Positions 1 to 7,934 of a stretch of 64,000 nucleotides of DNA are shown piece by piece. Where the stretch lies: positions 3,224,001-3,288,000 of the forward strand of contig OY282380.1 of assembly GCA_958295885.1 (NCBI GenBank), written 5' to 3'. Within the stretch, counting starts at the first letter, position 1. Every line of letters starts with the position of its first letter. The position numbers and the translations under genes were made by a program. The notes below the pieces were generated by a model that saw only the letters and a program-made list of their open reading frames with translations, made no database searches and was not told the DNA's origin. Origin of the DNA: Arenicellales bacterium. GTDB taxonomy: Bacteria; Pseudomonadota; Gammaproteobacteria; Arenicellales; JAJDZL01.

Positions 1-59
1 TGTACTCCTAATTAGTCCGTTGCCTTTTGCTCGGGTTGTGCGCTCGATTTGTGTCTTTT

Positions 60-151
60 GAGCGAAACTGTTGCATGAGGAACCCAGTGCGTCAATCGCG
101 CACGCTGGGGTCTGTGAGGGGTGGGGCATGGTAACATCCCCACCTACTCGG
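60..151 (+). ncRNA. 3' end (domains V-VI) of a group II intron, remnant
   Basis: The sequence forms a domain-V-like hairpin (arms CCCAGTGCG and CGCACGCTGGG around TCAAT) followed by a second hairpin (GTGGGG / CCCCAC around CATGGTAACAT) and a short tail ending CTACTCGG, the usual order at the 3' end of bacterial group II introns. A close relative lies at 22786-22877, and the two differ by paired changes that keep both stems. No reverse transcriptase reading frame precedes this copy within the window, so only the tail is visible here. Confidence 0.75.
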
Positions 152-310
152 TAATCAACGATTTAGACCAGGCAGCCGCATGCACTCATTTTCCACACGC
201 ACCACTTTCGGCAATAACTCGTCCTAGAACAATACATTGTCAAAATCATCGACTAAGTATAATCAGTTCAATTCAACGAGCATGGACTGCACCGCCATTA
301 GAGTTTTCGA

Positions 311-1651
311 ATGATATTAAATGTAAGAATAAAGAATTTTGGCAAGCTAAAAAACGAAGAGGTTTGTATCAATAACTTCACTGTATTTGCTGGTCCAAAC
401 AACTCCGGAAAGAGTTTTGTATCTAAAATTCTTTATTCAATTATTAAAGCAATGAGAACCAATCATGCGCAGACATACCTTACTCATTTTCTGTCGCGTT
501 TTGACAAAGAATTGGAATTTATCATGTGGGAAGTAGAATTTGCACCCGTAGATTCGCATGAGAAAAAAGTAGTTGATGAAGTTAAAGAACTACGATCAAT
601 GATTAAAAAGTGTCCCTACAGAAATATGAATGAACTGACGAAATTCATAAAAATAATTTGCAATCGAATAGACAAAATTCTTCAATTGGTAAAAAAAATT
701 AATGTATCCGAGGAAAGTCGAATATTTAGTCATTGGGAATCGATTCTAATTAAATTGAGACGGAATCTCGAAAAACATGAGGTAAGCGACATAATTTCAC
801 TAGGAATGGAGATCGACCTTAATAAAAATTTGAAGGACAATTTCCAAGCAGCTAGAATCTCGCGGCTAGCGAATGACGAATCTTTACCAATTGAAATCAG
901 CATAGACAAAATTGGAATTTTCCGGTTTTTGAATGGGAACACTAGATCAGATTTACACAAATCTTGGCGGCAGCATGTGTTGCCGTTTTCAAGGCTGATC
1001 TATATGGAATCTCCAATTTACTGGAAGCTTAAGACTGCATTAGAAGAAATTCAACTCGTGCACAGCACCCTTTGGAGTGAGCGAAAACCCATAGTTGGAA
1101 TTCCACAATATTTTTACGATTTAGCCAGTGCATTACGTTATGAATATACTGGAGAAATTGCGTTTCCAGACTTGCACAAAAAGCTAACCAGTGAATCAGT
1201 CTTGGGAGGAAAGCTGGCGATTTCCAAGGACGGTAGATTGTCATTTCAAGAAAACGGTCGTAATTTCTCATTAATGCAAACAGCTACAGGAATTGCAAAT
1301 GTAGGATTTTTGGCTCTATTGATTGAACGCAAGCTTCTAGACAAAAACTCATTCATTTTCATTGATGAACCTGAGGCACACTTGCACCCAGCTTGGCAGG
1401 TGATTATGGCCGATACTCTTTTTGAGTTGGCGGAAAATGGCGTCCATGTTGTTATAGCAACACATAGTATTGACATTCTCAAGTGGTTGGAAGTGCATGC
1501 GAATAAAGATCCCGCCCGTAAAGAGCTTATCTCTTTAAACCAGTTTCCAACGACCGGTGGAATTGTCAATGACAATTTTGACGACGAGATTTCTGCAATA
1601 AAACAGGAATTGATTAAACCTTTCTCTGATTTGTATTTGGAAGGCTTGTGA
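311..1651 (+). CDS. AAA family ATPase (AAA_15/AAA_21, OLD-like SMC-type ATPase)
   Basis: The 446-residue protein has an SMC/ABC-like ATPase built from two ends. The N-terminus carries a Walker A motif GPNNSGKS (residues 28-35). Near residues 350-360 is the Walker B/signature segment FIDEPEAHLHP, followed by the His-switch THSIDIL at about 385-391. The middle (about 60-280) is a helical, charged insert without a recognisable domain and there is no TOPRIM domain. ATPases of this kind are common as sensor subunits in phage-defence and other accessory systems. The downstream gene overlaps by 4 nt (GTGA), so the two are probably translationally coupled. ATPase identity is firm; the biological role is inferred from architecture and the transposon-rich neighbourhood. 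Confidence 0.9.
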   Translation: MILNVRIKNFGKLKNEEVCINNFTVFAGPNNSGKSFVSKILYSIIKAMRTNHAQTYLTHFLSRFDKELEFIMWEVEFAPVDSHEKKVVDEVKELRSMIKKCPYRNMNELTKFIKIICNRIDKILQLVKKINVSEESRIFSHWESILIKLRRNLEKHEVSDIISLGMEIDLNKNLKDNFQAARISRLANDESLPIEISIDKIGIFRFLNGNTRSDLHKSWRQHVLPFSRLIYMESPIYWKLKTALEEIQLVHSTLWSERKPIVGIPQYFYDLASALRYEYTGEIAFPDLHKKLTSESVLGGKLAISKDGRLSFQENGRNFSLMQTATGIANVGFLALLIERKLLDKNSFIFIDEPEAHLHPAWQVIMADTLFELAENGVHVVIATHSIDILKWLEVHANKDPARKELISLNQFPTTGGIVNDNFDDEISAIKQELIKPFSDLYLEGL

Positions 1652-2208
1652 ACAGACTTTCTCGATATTTAGAACCTATCAAGGTTGCAGGTGAATCACT
1701 TGATGACAAATTTGAAGCCTACCGGATGGATAATCACGTAGGCGATAATCAGATGAGAAAAAATGTTGGATTGGGAACTTGTAGCTGCTGTGATTATTTC
1801 ACACTGAATAATCACTCAATATTTTTGATTGAAAAAACAAACCTTACAAAAACCATCAGGAACTATAAGGCTGAATTTGATTATTTACAAGATCATCAAA
1901 AGATTATAAAAATTATCTCTAAACTGATTAAACAGGAAAACTGGATGAAAGTGTATGGATCTATGCTTGTAATTTGCCGTTTGACTCTAAAGTGTAATCA
2001 ACTGAAGGATTTACTTAAAAATAAAAGCTACACATTCTTACTGGTATCGAGTGGTGATGACAAGCTTGAAGACCATATATTTTATGAATATTTAGTATCG
2101 TTCATCTCAAATGAGCTAAAGAGTCAGTTATCTCGCGAACTCGTAAAGGACGTTAAGATTGTGCCATCTGATATGTTTAATCAATTTCTCTCAAAGAACG
2201 AATTATAA
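1648..2208 (+). CDS. Hypothetical protein paired with the AAA ATPase; possible effector
   Basis: A 186-residue soluble protein starting at GTG inside the last codons of the ATPase gene (4-nt overlap). I do not recognise the family. An early Cys-rich segment (TCSCCDYF, about residues 48-55) is followed by a predicted beta strand and a charged turn (SIFLIEKTNL, about 61-70), then mostly helices. The strand-plus-E-x-K layout faintly recalls nuclease cores (where E-x-K follows an Asp), but that is only a hint; the Asp of CCD could supply the missing acid. Coupling to an OLD-like ATPase suggests an effector or adaptor. There is no signal peptide or membrane segment. Composition is AT-rich like the ATPase gene, suggesting the pair arrived together. 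Confidence 0.7.
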   Translation: MNRLSRYLEPIKVAGESLDDKFEAYRMDNHVGDNQMRKNVGLGTCSCCDYFTLNNHSIFLIEKTNLTKTIRNYKAEFDYLQDHQKIIKIISKLIKQENWMKVYGSMLVICRLTLKCNQLKDLLKNKSYTFLLVSSGDDKLEDHIFYEYLVSFISNELKSQLSRELVKDVKIVPSDMFNQFLSKNEL

Positions 2209-2548
2209 ATTTCTATTTTGATTGTATGTATCGATCAATCGCATGAATCAATATCGATCTTTGCATTTCTACTGCTTCAAAGTCTTTTGTATGGATTGCA
2301 CAATTTGAGCGCGTTTCACTGTTCTGTCGAGACACTCGCGTACATACAAACGAAACTCGCAATTCCCGTCAGCTAGACTTGACCGCCGAAGCCATTCTCA
2401 CGCTAATCGTACCGTCTGGAGTCCGCTTGAAAAAAATTACCGAAAGCAGTGCGTGAGGGGGGGTGATAAACACGGCGCATCTGGTTAACTTTGAATTCAT
2501 TCAACAAAACAAGCAAGCCAAAGATGGTACGCCACTACGGACAAAAGT
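2209..2548. other. Intergenic, no gene seen
   Basis: AT-rich near the ATPase operon, then mixed composition approaching the transposase relic. No open frame with family resemblance, tRNA or clear terminator was found. Confidence 0.5.
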
Positions 2549-3130
2549 ATCGTAATTGACTACGAAAATCCAGTCTAGCTTGACTTGGACCAGCTAAGCG
2601 AACTGCTTCGAAATGACGCGCGCGGGCTGATTGCTCAAGCGGTGGAATTTAAGTTGCAGATGCTGTTGGGCAGTTATGAGGGCTGACAGGCCGAAAGCGG
2701 GCACAGAGCCGTAGTTTGAATCGGCTGGCAGCCCGAGTCCGGTGACTGTCAGGATTTACAAAGTGTGTTCCAATTGTCGTCAGCCGGTTCGATTTCACTC
2801 CGAACGGGTTCCTCCTTATGTGCGAAAAACTGCCAGCATACAGGAATTAATATCTTGGTTGCATCACAAGTGTGTCAGCGGTGGAGAGATGAGCGAAGTG
2901 CTTGACGAGTTACTTGGACGGGATTCGAAACGAATTTTGCCATCCGCGGTAACATGCCAGTAAAAGACTTGGGCGGATGAGTGCAAGAAAAGTAAGATCG
3001 CTGATTTGAGTCAGGACCAATGGGCGTATATTTGGGGCGACTGAATTTATAACGAATCATGCAAAGCGGAATCGAAGCTGTGTGCGTTGGCGGCAATTGA
3101 GGTCAGCTGGCATGGGCAGATGTTCTCTTA
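2549..3130 (+). pseudogene. IS256 (mutator-type) transposase, degraded N-terminal half
   Basis: Reading across three frames gives the typical start of IS256-family transposases: IDYENPV.LDLDQLSELLRND (from 2549), then AVEFKLQMLLGSYEG, then after a frame change RFHSERVPPYVRKTASIQEL and ISWLHHKCVSGGEMSEVLDE (2790-2930). A further frame holds QDQWAYIWGD-stop-IYNES, equivalent to the start of the catalytic region. Several stops and at least two frame changes interrupt it, and the catalytic C-terminal half is missing. It is clearly non-functional. Family assignment rests on the conserved PPYVRKT..IQELI.WLH..VS motif; terminal repeats were not found. Confidence 0.75.
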
Positions 3131-3358
3131 AATACTGCGTTTTGATGAGTCTGTGCGGACTCCCAAGCTGGACTGAAAAAGCTAAGGAAGATTGTTAACG
3201 GGAACAAACTTTGCTTGAAATATGATTCCCGATAGACAGTAATGCATGTGGTGCTAGGATCATAACCAGGCTTAGTCATCGAGCTTACGGATTTTCAATT
3301 CTGAAATTTGTCATGGGACGACCTGAGATGCGGAATTAAAAATGCGGAGAATTTTTTA

Positions 3359-3692
3359 ATGGCTGATAACAAAAACAGCACTTTAAGCTTTTACTCAAAT
3401 TGTATGATTGAAAGCGCACAGTCTTTACAGCGTGTCAGTAAAGAATTGGATAAGAGCGAATTCGGAAAAATTGAAACGGATACACATCTTTTCTCGGGAA
3501 CCAATCTATCAATGCCAATCTTAATGTCGTTTGCGATAGAAGTCGCACTGATAGTCATGGCTGATTCGAGAACAGGAGAAAAAATCTGTTTTCCGCACTC
3601 ATGATTTTGTGAATTTGTTTGAAGGGTTGAAGCCGAGCACTAAAGAGGCGCTGGAAGCCAACTCTCAAATTCTAACGTCTCTACAAAATAGG
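3359..3692 (+). pseudogene. HEPN-like protein gene broken by a homopolymer frameshift
   Basis: The first frame runs from ATG 3359 to 3604, with LSMPILMSFAIEVALIVMAD near the end. It stops just after an A6 run at about 3581-3586. Reading one frame over continues seamlessly as FRTHDFVNLFEGLKPSTKEA (about 3594-3653). A hydrophobic helix followed by an R-x-H-D-F/L-x-x-L-F motif resembles HEPN-type proteins, where R-x4-6-H is the catalytic motif in nucleases; here only a general likeness can be claimed. The remainder to about 4222 is open in places but unrecognisable. The gene is probably inactive. Confidence 0.5.
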
Positions 3693-3699
3693 GGTAAGG

Positions 3700-4442
3700 C
3701 TAGTATGGGTGTGCCACCGTATGAGCACCAGTGTGAGAGTGTCGAAACAGCTGCGTGTCGTTGCAATTGCGCGGGATGGTGGCCCATGATCGTCGACCTC
3801 CCAACTTGCAATGAGGTTTTGGGTGACTAACTAAGGTGCTTCCTACTTCTGCGCACAGCCCACGTCGATGGGTACCTAATACAGTGAATGGATTGAACGG
3901 GATGCTCAAGATCCTACCACCCAAAACGAAGCGGAATTTAAAACATGATCTTGATTGAAGAAAGTCAAACGATTGCCGTGAACGGCTGTTGGCGAAGAAT
4001 CCCAAGCAGTTTAGATATTCTAGCGGAAAATCAGACCGTAGCTTCTGCCCTCCTTACACAAAATTTGGAAAATCTCGCGCAATTTTTCGTTTAATCAAGA
4101 GTGATTCGCTATCTTTCGATTACCGCTCCCAAATTGTTTCAAAGTTAAGGTCTTGTGTGAGACTTTTCAATAGAATGGCGGAGAATAACGTAGAATCTTT
4201 GATTCCAACTGTCAAATCGTGAACTCGTTAAATTCCTAGCAAGGGGATTGAGTTGACAGATCTTGGCAAATCAACTTCAAATATGGTAGTAATGACTTAC
4301 TGACTAATTTCATTGGTAAATTCTTCGGTAATGTGAAGATTGTTTTGGGTACGCCCCCAATTGACTGGAATCAGTGCCGATTTTTTCTAGGCGAATTACC
4401 CATTCCATGAAATTTACTTTTGAGTAAATGAGGTGTTCAAAC
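3700..4442. other. Eroded intergenic stretch before the DprA-like gene
   Basis: Short open frames occur (for example 3989-4222 on the plus strand), but none resembles a known family. This may be the decayed C-terminal part of the HEPN-like gene. No RNA gene or repeat was recognised. A GAGG element at about 4430 serves as ribosome binding site for the next gene. Confidence 0.4.
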
Positions 4443-5456
4443 ATGAGCGAAAAACAGCATAGACAGTTGGCAGGTGTTCAAAGAAGTTTGCCGATTGCAG
4501 ATTTGAACCTTAGAGATCAGCCAACTGTTTACCATGGCAAAACCCCCGACGTTGAACGCTTGACTGCACTCTTTGTACTGAATTCAATAAGAGGGTTTGG
4601 GCCAGGCAAGTTTAAATTAATACACGAGCAAGGGTTATCACCTGAGAGTGTTCTGGATAATCCAGAAAGTTTGCCGGTGATTGGCAAAGTTGGAGAAAAA
4701 CTTCGATTGCTGCTGCAGTCTATTTCACCTGAAGATTCAAAATTATGCAGGGACCGTGCAATGCGGCAGTTGGATGCTGCCGAAAGATGTTCCGCATACA
4801 TACTTACATACGAGAGCAGATATTACCCAAAAACCGTATATGCGAGTAATCATTCCTTACCCGTTCTGTATGTCCGAGGAAATCCAGAATTTCTTAACAA
4901 TCAGGCTATCGCTGTCGTCGGGTCCAGATTGATCAGACCTCCATATTCAAACCGCGAGAAAGAATTTGTCCGCACTGCCTGCAGTTTGAAACAAAGCATT
5001 ACATCTGGATTCGCTTTAGGTGCCGACAAAATAGGGCATCAAACAGCCTTCGAAAATAATGGAATAACAATTTGTGTGATGCCATGTGGACTCAATCGTT
5101 TCTTCCCGCCTGAAAACAAACGACTTTGGGAGAAGTTTCTTAATTACGAAGGCGCAGTGTTCATAAGTGAATTCGCATTCGGAATGGGAACTTCATCTTT
5201 AAATCTTCGAAAGCGGAATAAGTTAATTGTGGCACTTTCGAGAGGTGTTTTAATCGCCCAATCTTCCAAAAGGGGCGGGTCGATGAACGCCTATCGTTTC
5301 GGAAAAGAGTTAAAAAGGCCAATTTCAACTTTTGAGGATGACAATTCAAATGACACAGCTGGAAATCGTGTAATTAAAGAATCTTCCGAGGCGAGAGTTT
5401 TTGCAACAGACCCTGCGTCGAGTTCGAGTTACGAGCAATGGATTCAGTCGCTATAG
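4443..5456 (+). CDS. DprA/Smf-like DNA-processing protein (accessory paralogue)
   Basis: A DprA-type Rossmann fold protein of about 337 residues. An N-terminal helical region (SIRGFGPGKFKLIHEQG) resembles the helix-hairpin-helix start of Smf proteins. The nucleotide-binding-like core has IAVVGSR, ITSGFALGADKIGHQTAFEN and a C-terminal SKRGGSMNAYRFGKELKRPI, the position where DprA has S.A.GGT. Canonical DprA has SGGA.GID; here SGFALGAD differs, which fits a divergent accessory subfamily rather than the transformation DprA. I prefer ATG 4443 over 4428 because GAGG sits nine bases upstream. The 3' end overlaps a HAD gene start by 19 nt, so the two formed an operon. DprA-like/HAD gene pairs are, to my recollection, seen in defence islands; this is not verified. 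Confidence 0.8.
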   Translation: MSEKQHRQLAGVQRSLPIADLNLRDQPTVYHGKTPDVERLTALFVLNSIRGFGPGKFKLIHEQGLSPESVLDNPESLPVIGKVGEKLRLLLQSISPEDSKLCRDRAMRQLDAAERCSAYILTYESRYYPKTVYASNHSLPVLYVRGNPEFLNNQAIAVVGSRLIRPPYSNREKEFVRTACSLKQSITSGFALGADKIGHQTAFENNGITICVMPCGLNRFFPPENKRLWEKFLNYEGAVFISEFAFGMGTSSLNLRKRNKLIVALSRGVLIAQSSKRGGSMNAYRFGKELKRPISTFEDDNSNDTAGNRVIKESSEARVFATDPASSSSYEQWIQSL

Positions 5457-5548
5457 TTTTCAATTTAGACGGTACGATATGGGATAGTTGGCCTTGGTAT
5501 GCACGAGTATTAGCAAACATTGCCAAATCTGATGAAACTCAACCCTAG
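5438..5548 (+). pseudogene. HAD-family hydrolase, truncated after 36 codons by an inserted element
   Basis: The frame starts at ATG 5438 inside the end of the dprA-like gene and reads MDSVAIVFNLDGTIWDSWPW, the start of a HAD phosphatase (motif I normally DxDGT). The first, nucleophilic Asp of motif I is Asn here (NLDGT), so even the intact gene may have lacked phosphatase activity. The frame ends at TAG within the left inverted repeat of the element at 5541-6016. Sequence after that element does not give a convincing continuation, with a TGA soon after the junction. Confidence 0.65.
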
Positions 5549-6016
5549 TTCCGCACTACTCAAAAAACAATTCTCCTAAAGCATTGATATCATGTTTTTT
5601 TTTGAAAATGACTGAATTGTACATGTAACAACATTTCGCGCCATTTTCTTTAGCTTCGTTTACCAGCGTTTTCGTTGCAATTCCGCCTTCATATTCAACG
5701 CCTGACCAGTAGGTAGACGCATCTGGGTATTGTTTTTTGTTGGTGTAGGAAACTACGGGTTTGATGAACATGATCTTAAAGTGCATTGTCAATGGGGTAA
5801 TTATAGAGGATTGTAGTGGCTGTTTGGAGGGCTGTATCACTGTACATGTAACAACATTAAGTTACTAGAGTTATAAAAGAAAAGATATTACTAATAAACA
5901 ATAATATTTGTAAGATATTAGAATATAAATACTACAAATAATGATTTATTAATAATATCTTCTAACAAATATATTTAATATGGTTGATTGAGCGGGAAAA
6001 GTGCGGAACTTGGGTT
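5541..6016. mobile_element. Small (476 bp) element with 17-bp inverted repeats, inserted in the HAD gene
   Basis: The left end AACCCTAGTTCCGCACT (5541-5557) and the reverse complement of the right end, AACCCAAGTTCCGCACT (6000-6016), match at 16 of 17 positions. AAATCTG lies just outside the right end (6017-6023) and again at 5525-5531, nine bases from the left repeat, a possible target duplication. Inside are one minus-strand ORF, two exact 18-bp copies of TGTACATGTAACAACATT (5618-5635 and 5841-5858) and a very AT-rich block (5860-5990). There is no transposase, so it would be non-autonomous. Confidence 0.6.
5556..5840 (-). CDS. Hypothetical protein inside the inverted-repeat element
   Basis: A 94-codon frame starting at GTG, or more likely at the internal ATG at 5786 giving about 76 residues (MHFKIMFIKPVVSYTNKKQY). 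I do not recognise it. The C-terminal two thirds look protein-like (YWSGVEYEGGIATKTLVNEA, then KENGAKCCYMYNSVIF), mixed alpha/beta without signal peptide or membrane helix. It lies between the two 18-bp direct repeats of the element, the downstream one lying within its coding sequence. It may be a passenger gene or chance ORF. Confidence 0.4.
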   Translation of the reverse strand: MIQPSKQPLQSSIITPLTMHFKIMFIKPVVSYTNKKQYPDASTYWSGVEYEGGIATKTLVNEAKENGAKCCYMYNSVIFKKKHDINALGELFFE

Positions 6017-6232
6017 AAATCTGCTCAATCGGAATCGAAGTGAGCTGGCTTTGCAGGTGCTCAGCGTGTCTCATGCGGAGAGGAACTTCGAACTTTGCTT
6101 GAATTGCGTAAAATATTAGAGAATTTTCTTCTTATTTTACTATTATCGGGATAATTATCGTTTATTAATCTTTATTAAATCAATAGGTTACAATTCTTCA
6201 ATCAGACACTAGATAATTCAGTCATACACTGA

Positions 6233-7318
6233 TTAGATTGTGATTGCCCCACCAAATAGTCCAACGCTGGGTGAACTGCTACCGGGAATCCAACGAAATG
6301 TTACATGTCCACCGGAGTAAATTGACGTGTCAAATTTCACTCCCGCAGACTTGATCTGTTTGAGAATCTGTGAATTGTATCTTCTCTTTTTTGGGATCGT
6401 CTTTGTGCTTGTTAAATAGCACTTACTACAAAGTCGACGCAATCGATTCAAGTCACTTTCCCTCGGAAGACGGTGGCCTCCCCTAGTCCACGGTGTAACT
6501 ACTGCTTGTAATGACTGATCAAGCATTTCAATCCACACATCGTCGTTGTGTGCGTTGTATGATCCATGATGTGGAACTTTGAATAAATGGGAGCGTGGTG
6601 CTTTTCCTTTACGAGAATCAACTACCGCTTGCCAACCCTTTTTTGGATCACTTACTTGTTCCAAATCTGCACCTAACAAGACACCTTGTTGCCCAACTGT
6701 TAAAAGCATCGCTACTGAAAGATCATTACGTGACGGTTCAACTATTCTACCTTTGGGAAGCCCCTTAATGATTTCTGGAAAATGCTTCAACCGTGTCAGA
6801 AAATCTGAGAACTGTTGACCGGAAGGGGAAAGTGCCCGTAGTTCCACTTGCCGCCGGTGCGCCAGTGTTTTAGGGTGGAAATCGAAAATTAACGTATCTT
6901 CACTTAAAGGTTTAATTGAGCGACCAGTCTCTTTAACAATCTTCAAACAATTCAAAAGTTCTGTTCCTCCCCGATCAAGCTTTTGAACGGGCTGATCTTC
7001 AAAAACCTGAAGAAATGCAAGAAATTCCAAATACGTTAAAGCTGCACCAAGCGAAAGTCTTGCGTTGCGACATGTAGCCACTGTCTTCGCCAGCCCCTTG
7101 ATATGATCATCATGCCAGTGAGATGCACTGACTGAAATTACAGAATCTTCAATCGAAATACCAAGTTTCGTCAGATAGGAAATCGATGCTGGTTCGCCCG
7201 CATCATCAAGCCATGAGTCGATAATTACCCATTTGCCAGAACCAATATGAATAACAATGCACTCACCATACCCAGGTCCAAAAACAGTAACCTCAATTTC
7301 ATCCGCCCTCGGAATCAT
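6233..7318 (-). CDS. MBL-fold metallohydrolase (ComEC/Rec2-type), third gene of a three-gene operon
   Basis: A 361-residue metallo-beta-lactamase-fold protein. It has the zinc-binding motif H-W-H-D-D-H (SASHWHDDHIKGL, about residues 64-76), a second metal Asp in LLGADLE (about 214-220), and KVPHHGSYNAHN (about 245-256), the usual late histidine motif of ComEC-like MBL domains. There are no membrane segments, so it is a soluble stand-alone MBL nuclease/hydrolase rather than a DNA uptake channel. Its start lies 20 nt inside the preceding gene, which in turn overlaps the first gene by 4 nt, so the three are made together. Such stand-alone MBL proteins occur in several accessory and defence gene sets; substrate unknown. 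Confidence 0.85.
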   Translation of the reverse strand: MIPRADEIEVTVFGPGYGECIVIHIGSGKWVIIDSWLDDAGEPASISYLTKLGISIEDSVISVSASHWHDDHIKGLAKTVATCRNARLSLGAALTYLEFLAFLQVFEDQPVQKLDRGGTELLNCLKIVKETGRSIKPLSEDTLIFDFHPKTLAHRRQVELRALSPSGQQFSDFLTRLKHFPEIIKGLPKGRIVEPSRNDLSVAMLLTVGQQGVLLGADLEQVSDPKKGWQAVVDSRKGKAPRSHLFKVPHHGSYNAHNDDVWIEMLDQSLQAVVTPWTRGGHRLPRESDLNRLRRLCSKCYLTSTKTIPKKRRYNSQILKQIKSAGVKFDTSIYSGGHVTFRWIPGSSSPSVGLFGGAITI

Positions 7319-7934
7319 CCCAAACTACTTCATCTAAGAGTGCCTTTGCTTTATTCAACGCTCGGTCATAGTCTGCTTTTGTATGAATAGGGAGTTGCCG
7401 AAAATGAATTTCCGATACTTTGCGAATTTGCCCATTTGACAATCGCTCTCGTCCAATAACCCATCGTATTATTGCGCCTTCCTTGAGATATTGACGGTCG
7501 TATTCACTGATATCGTCTTTAGAAATTATTGCTTGATCAGTTGGAAGAGACACTTTTGATCGAACATCAACCATCTTTACGCAAAATTCTTCTTCACTTA
7601 TACTCTCAACATATCCTTCCCATTCAGCTGTGGGTGTCATTGTACGAGTCCACTTAGGATGCATGTGACTGAAATCAATAGGCGGCACAATGTCTTTAAG
7701 TCTTGTGCTTTCTTCGATTGAATCAGTCATGTTAAATTGAGCTGCAGTTTCATTTGACGGGAAACCGACAAATTCGGTTGTAGGTAAATTTTTTAAATGG
7801 TGTTTTTCTTTGAGAGTTCCTCTAATATTTTCTTTCACCAATTTCTCTAGGAAATCATCCGGCTGTTGTTGGGATCCAAGACGAGAAGATGCAACTCTCT
7901 GTTCGAAATCTAAACTTGAAGCGAGGTTTTTCAT
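7299..7934 (-). CDS. Hypothetical protein with a C-terminal small beta-barrel-like domain, second gene of MBL operon
   Basis: A 211-residue protein. The first about 95 residues are low-complexity, charged and probably disordered. Residues about 100-190 (WEGYVESISEEEFCVKMVDV, then IISKDDISEYDRQYLKEGAI, IRWVIGRERLSNGQIRKVSE, IHFRQLP) have the alternating-strand pattern of a small barrel that could bind nucleic acid or protein. I recall similar unnamed proteins beside MBL genes but have no family name. ATG overlaps the upstream stop (ATGA), and the 3' end overlaps the MBL gene by 20 nt. It is most likely an adaptor within the operon. Confidence 0.7.
   Translation of the reverse strand: MKNLASSLDFEQRVASSRLGSQQQPDDFLEKLVKENIRGTLKEKHHLKNLPTTEFVGFPSNETAAQFNMTDSIEESTRLKDIVPPIDFSHMHPKWTRTMTPTAEWEGYVESISEEEFCVKMVDVRSKVSLPTDQAIISKDDISEYDRQYLKEGAIIRWVIGRERLSNGQIRKVSEIHFRQLPIHTKADYDRALNKAKALLDEVVWDDSEGG

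Noticed and set aside
121-375. 84-codon plus-strand ORF before the ATPase
   Set aside because: Starts inside the intron tail and overlaps the ATPase start in another frame; no protein-like pattern.
311-2208. PARIS-type (AriA/AriB) system
   Set aside because: The ATPase fits loosely, but the second protein is short and shows no TOPRIM or DUF4435 pattern.
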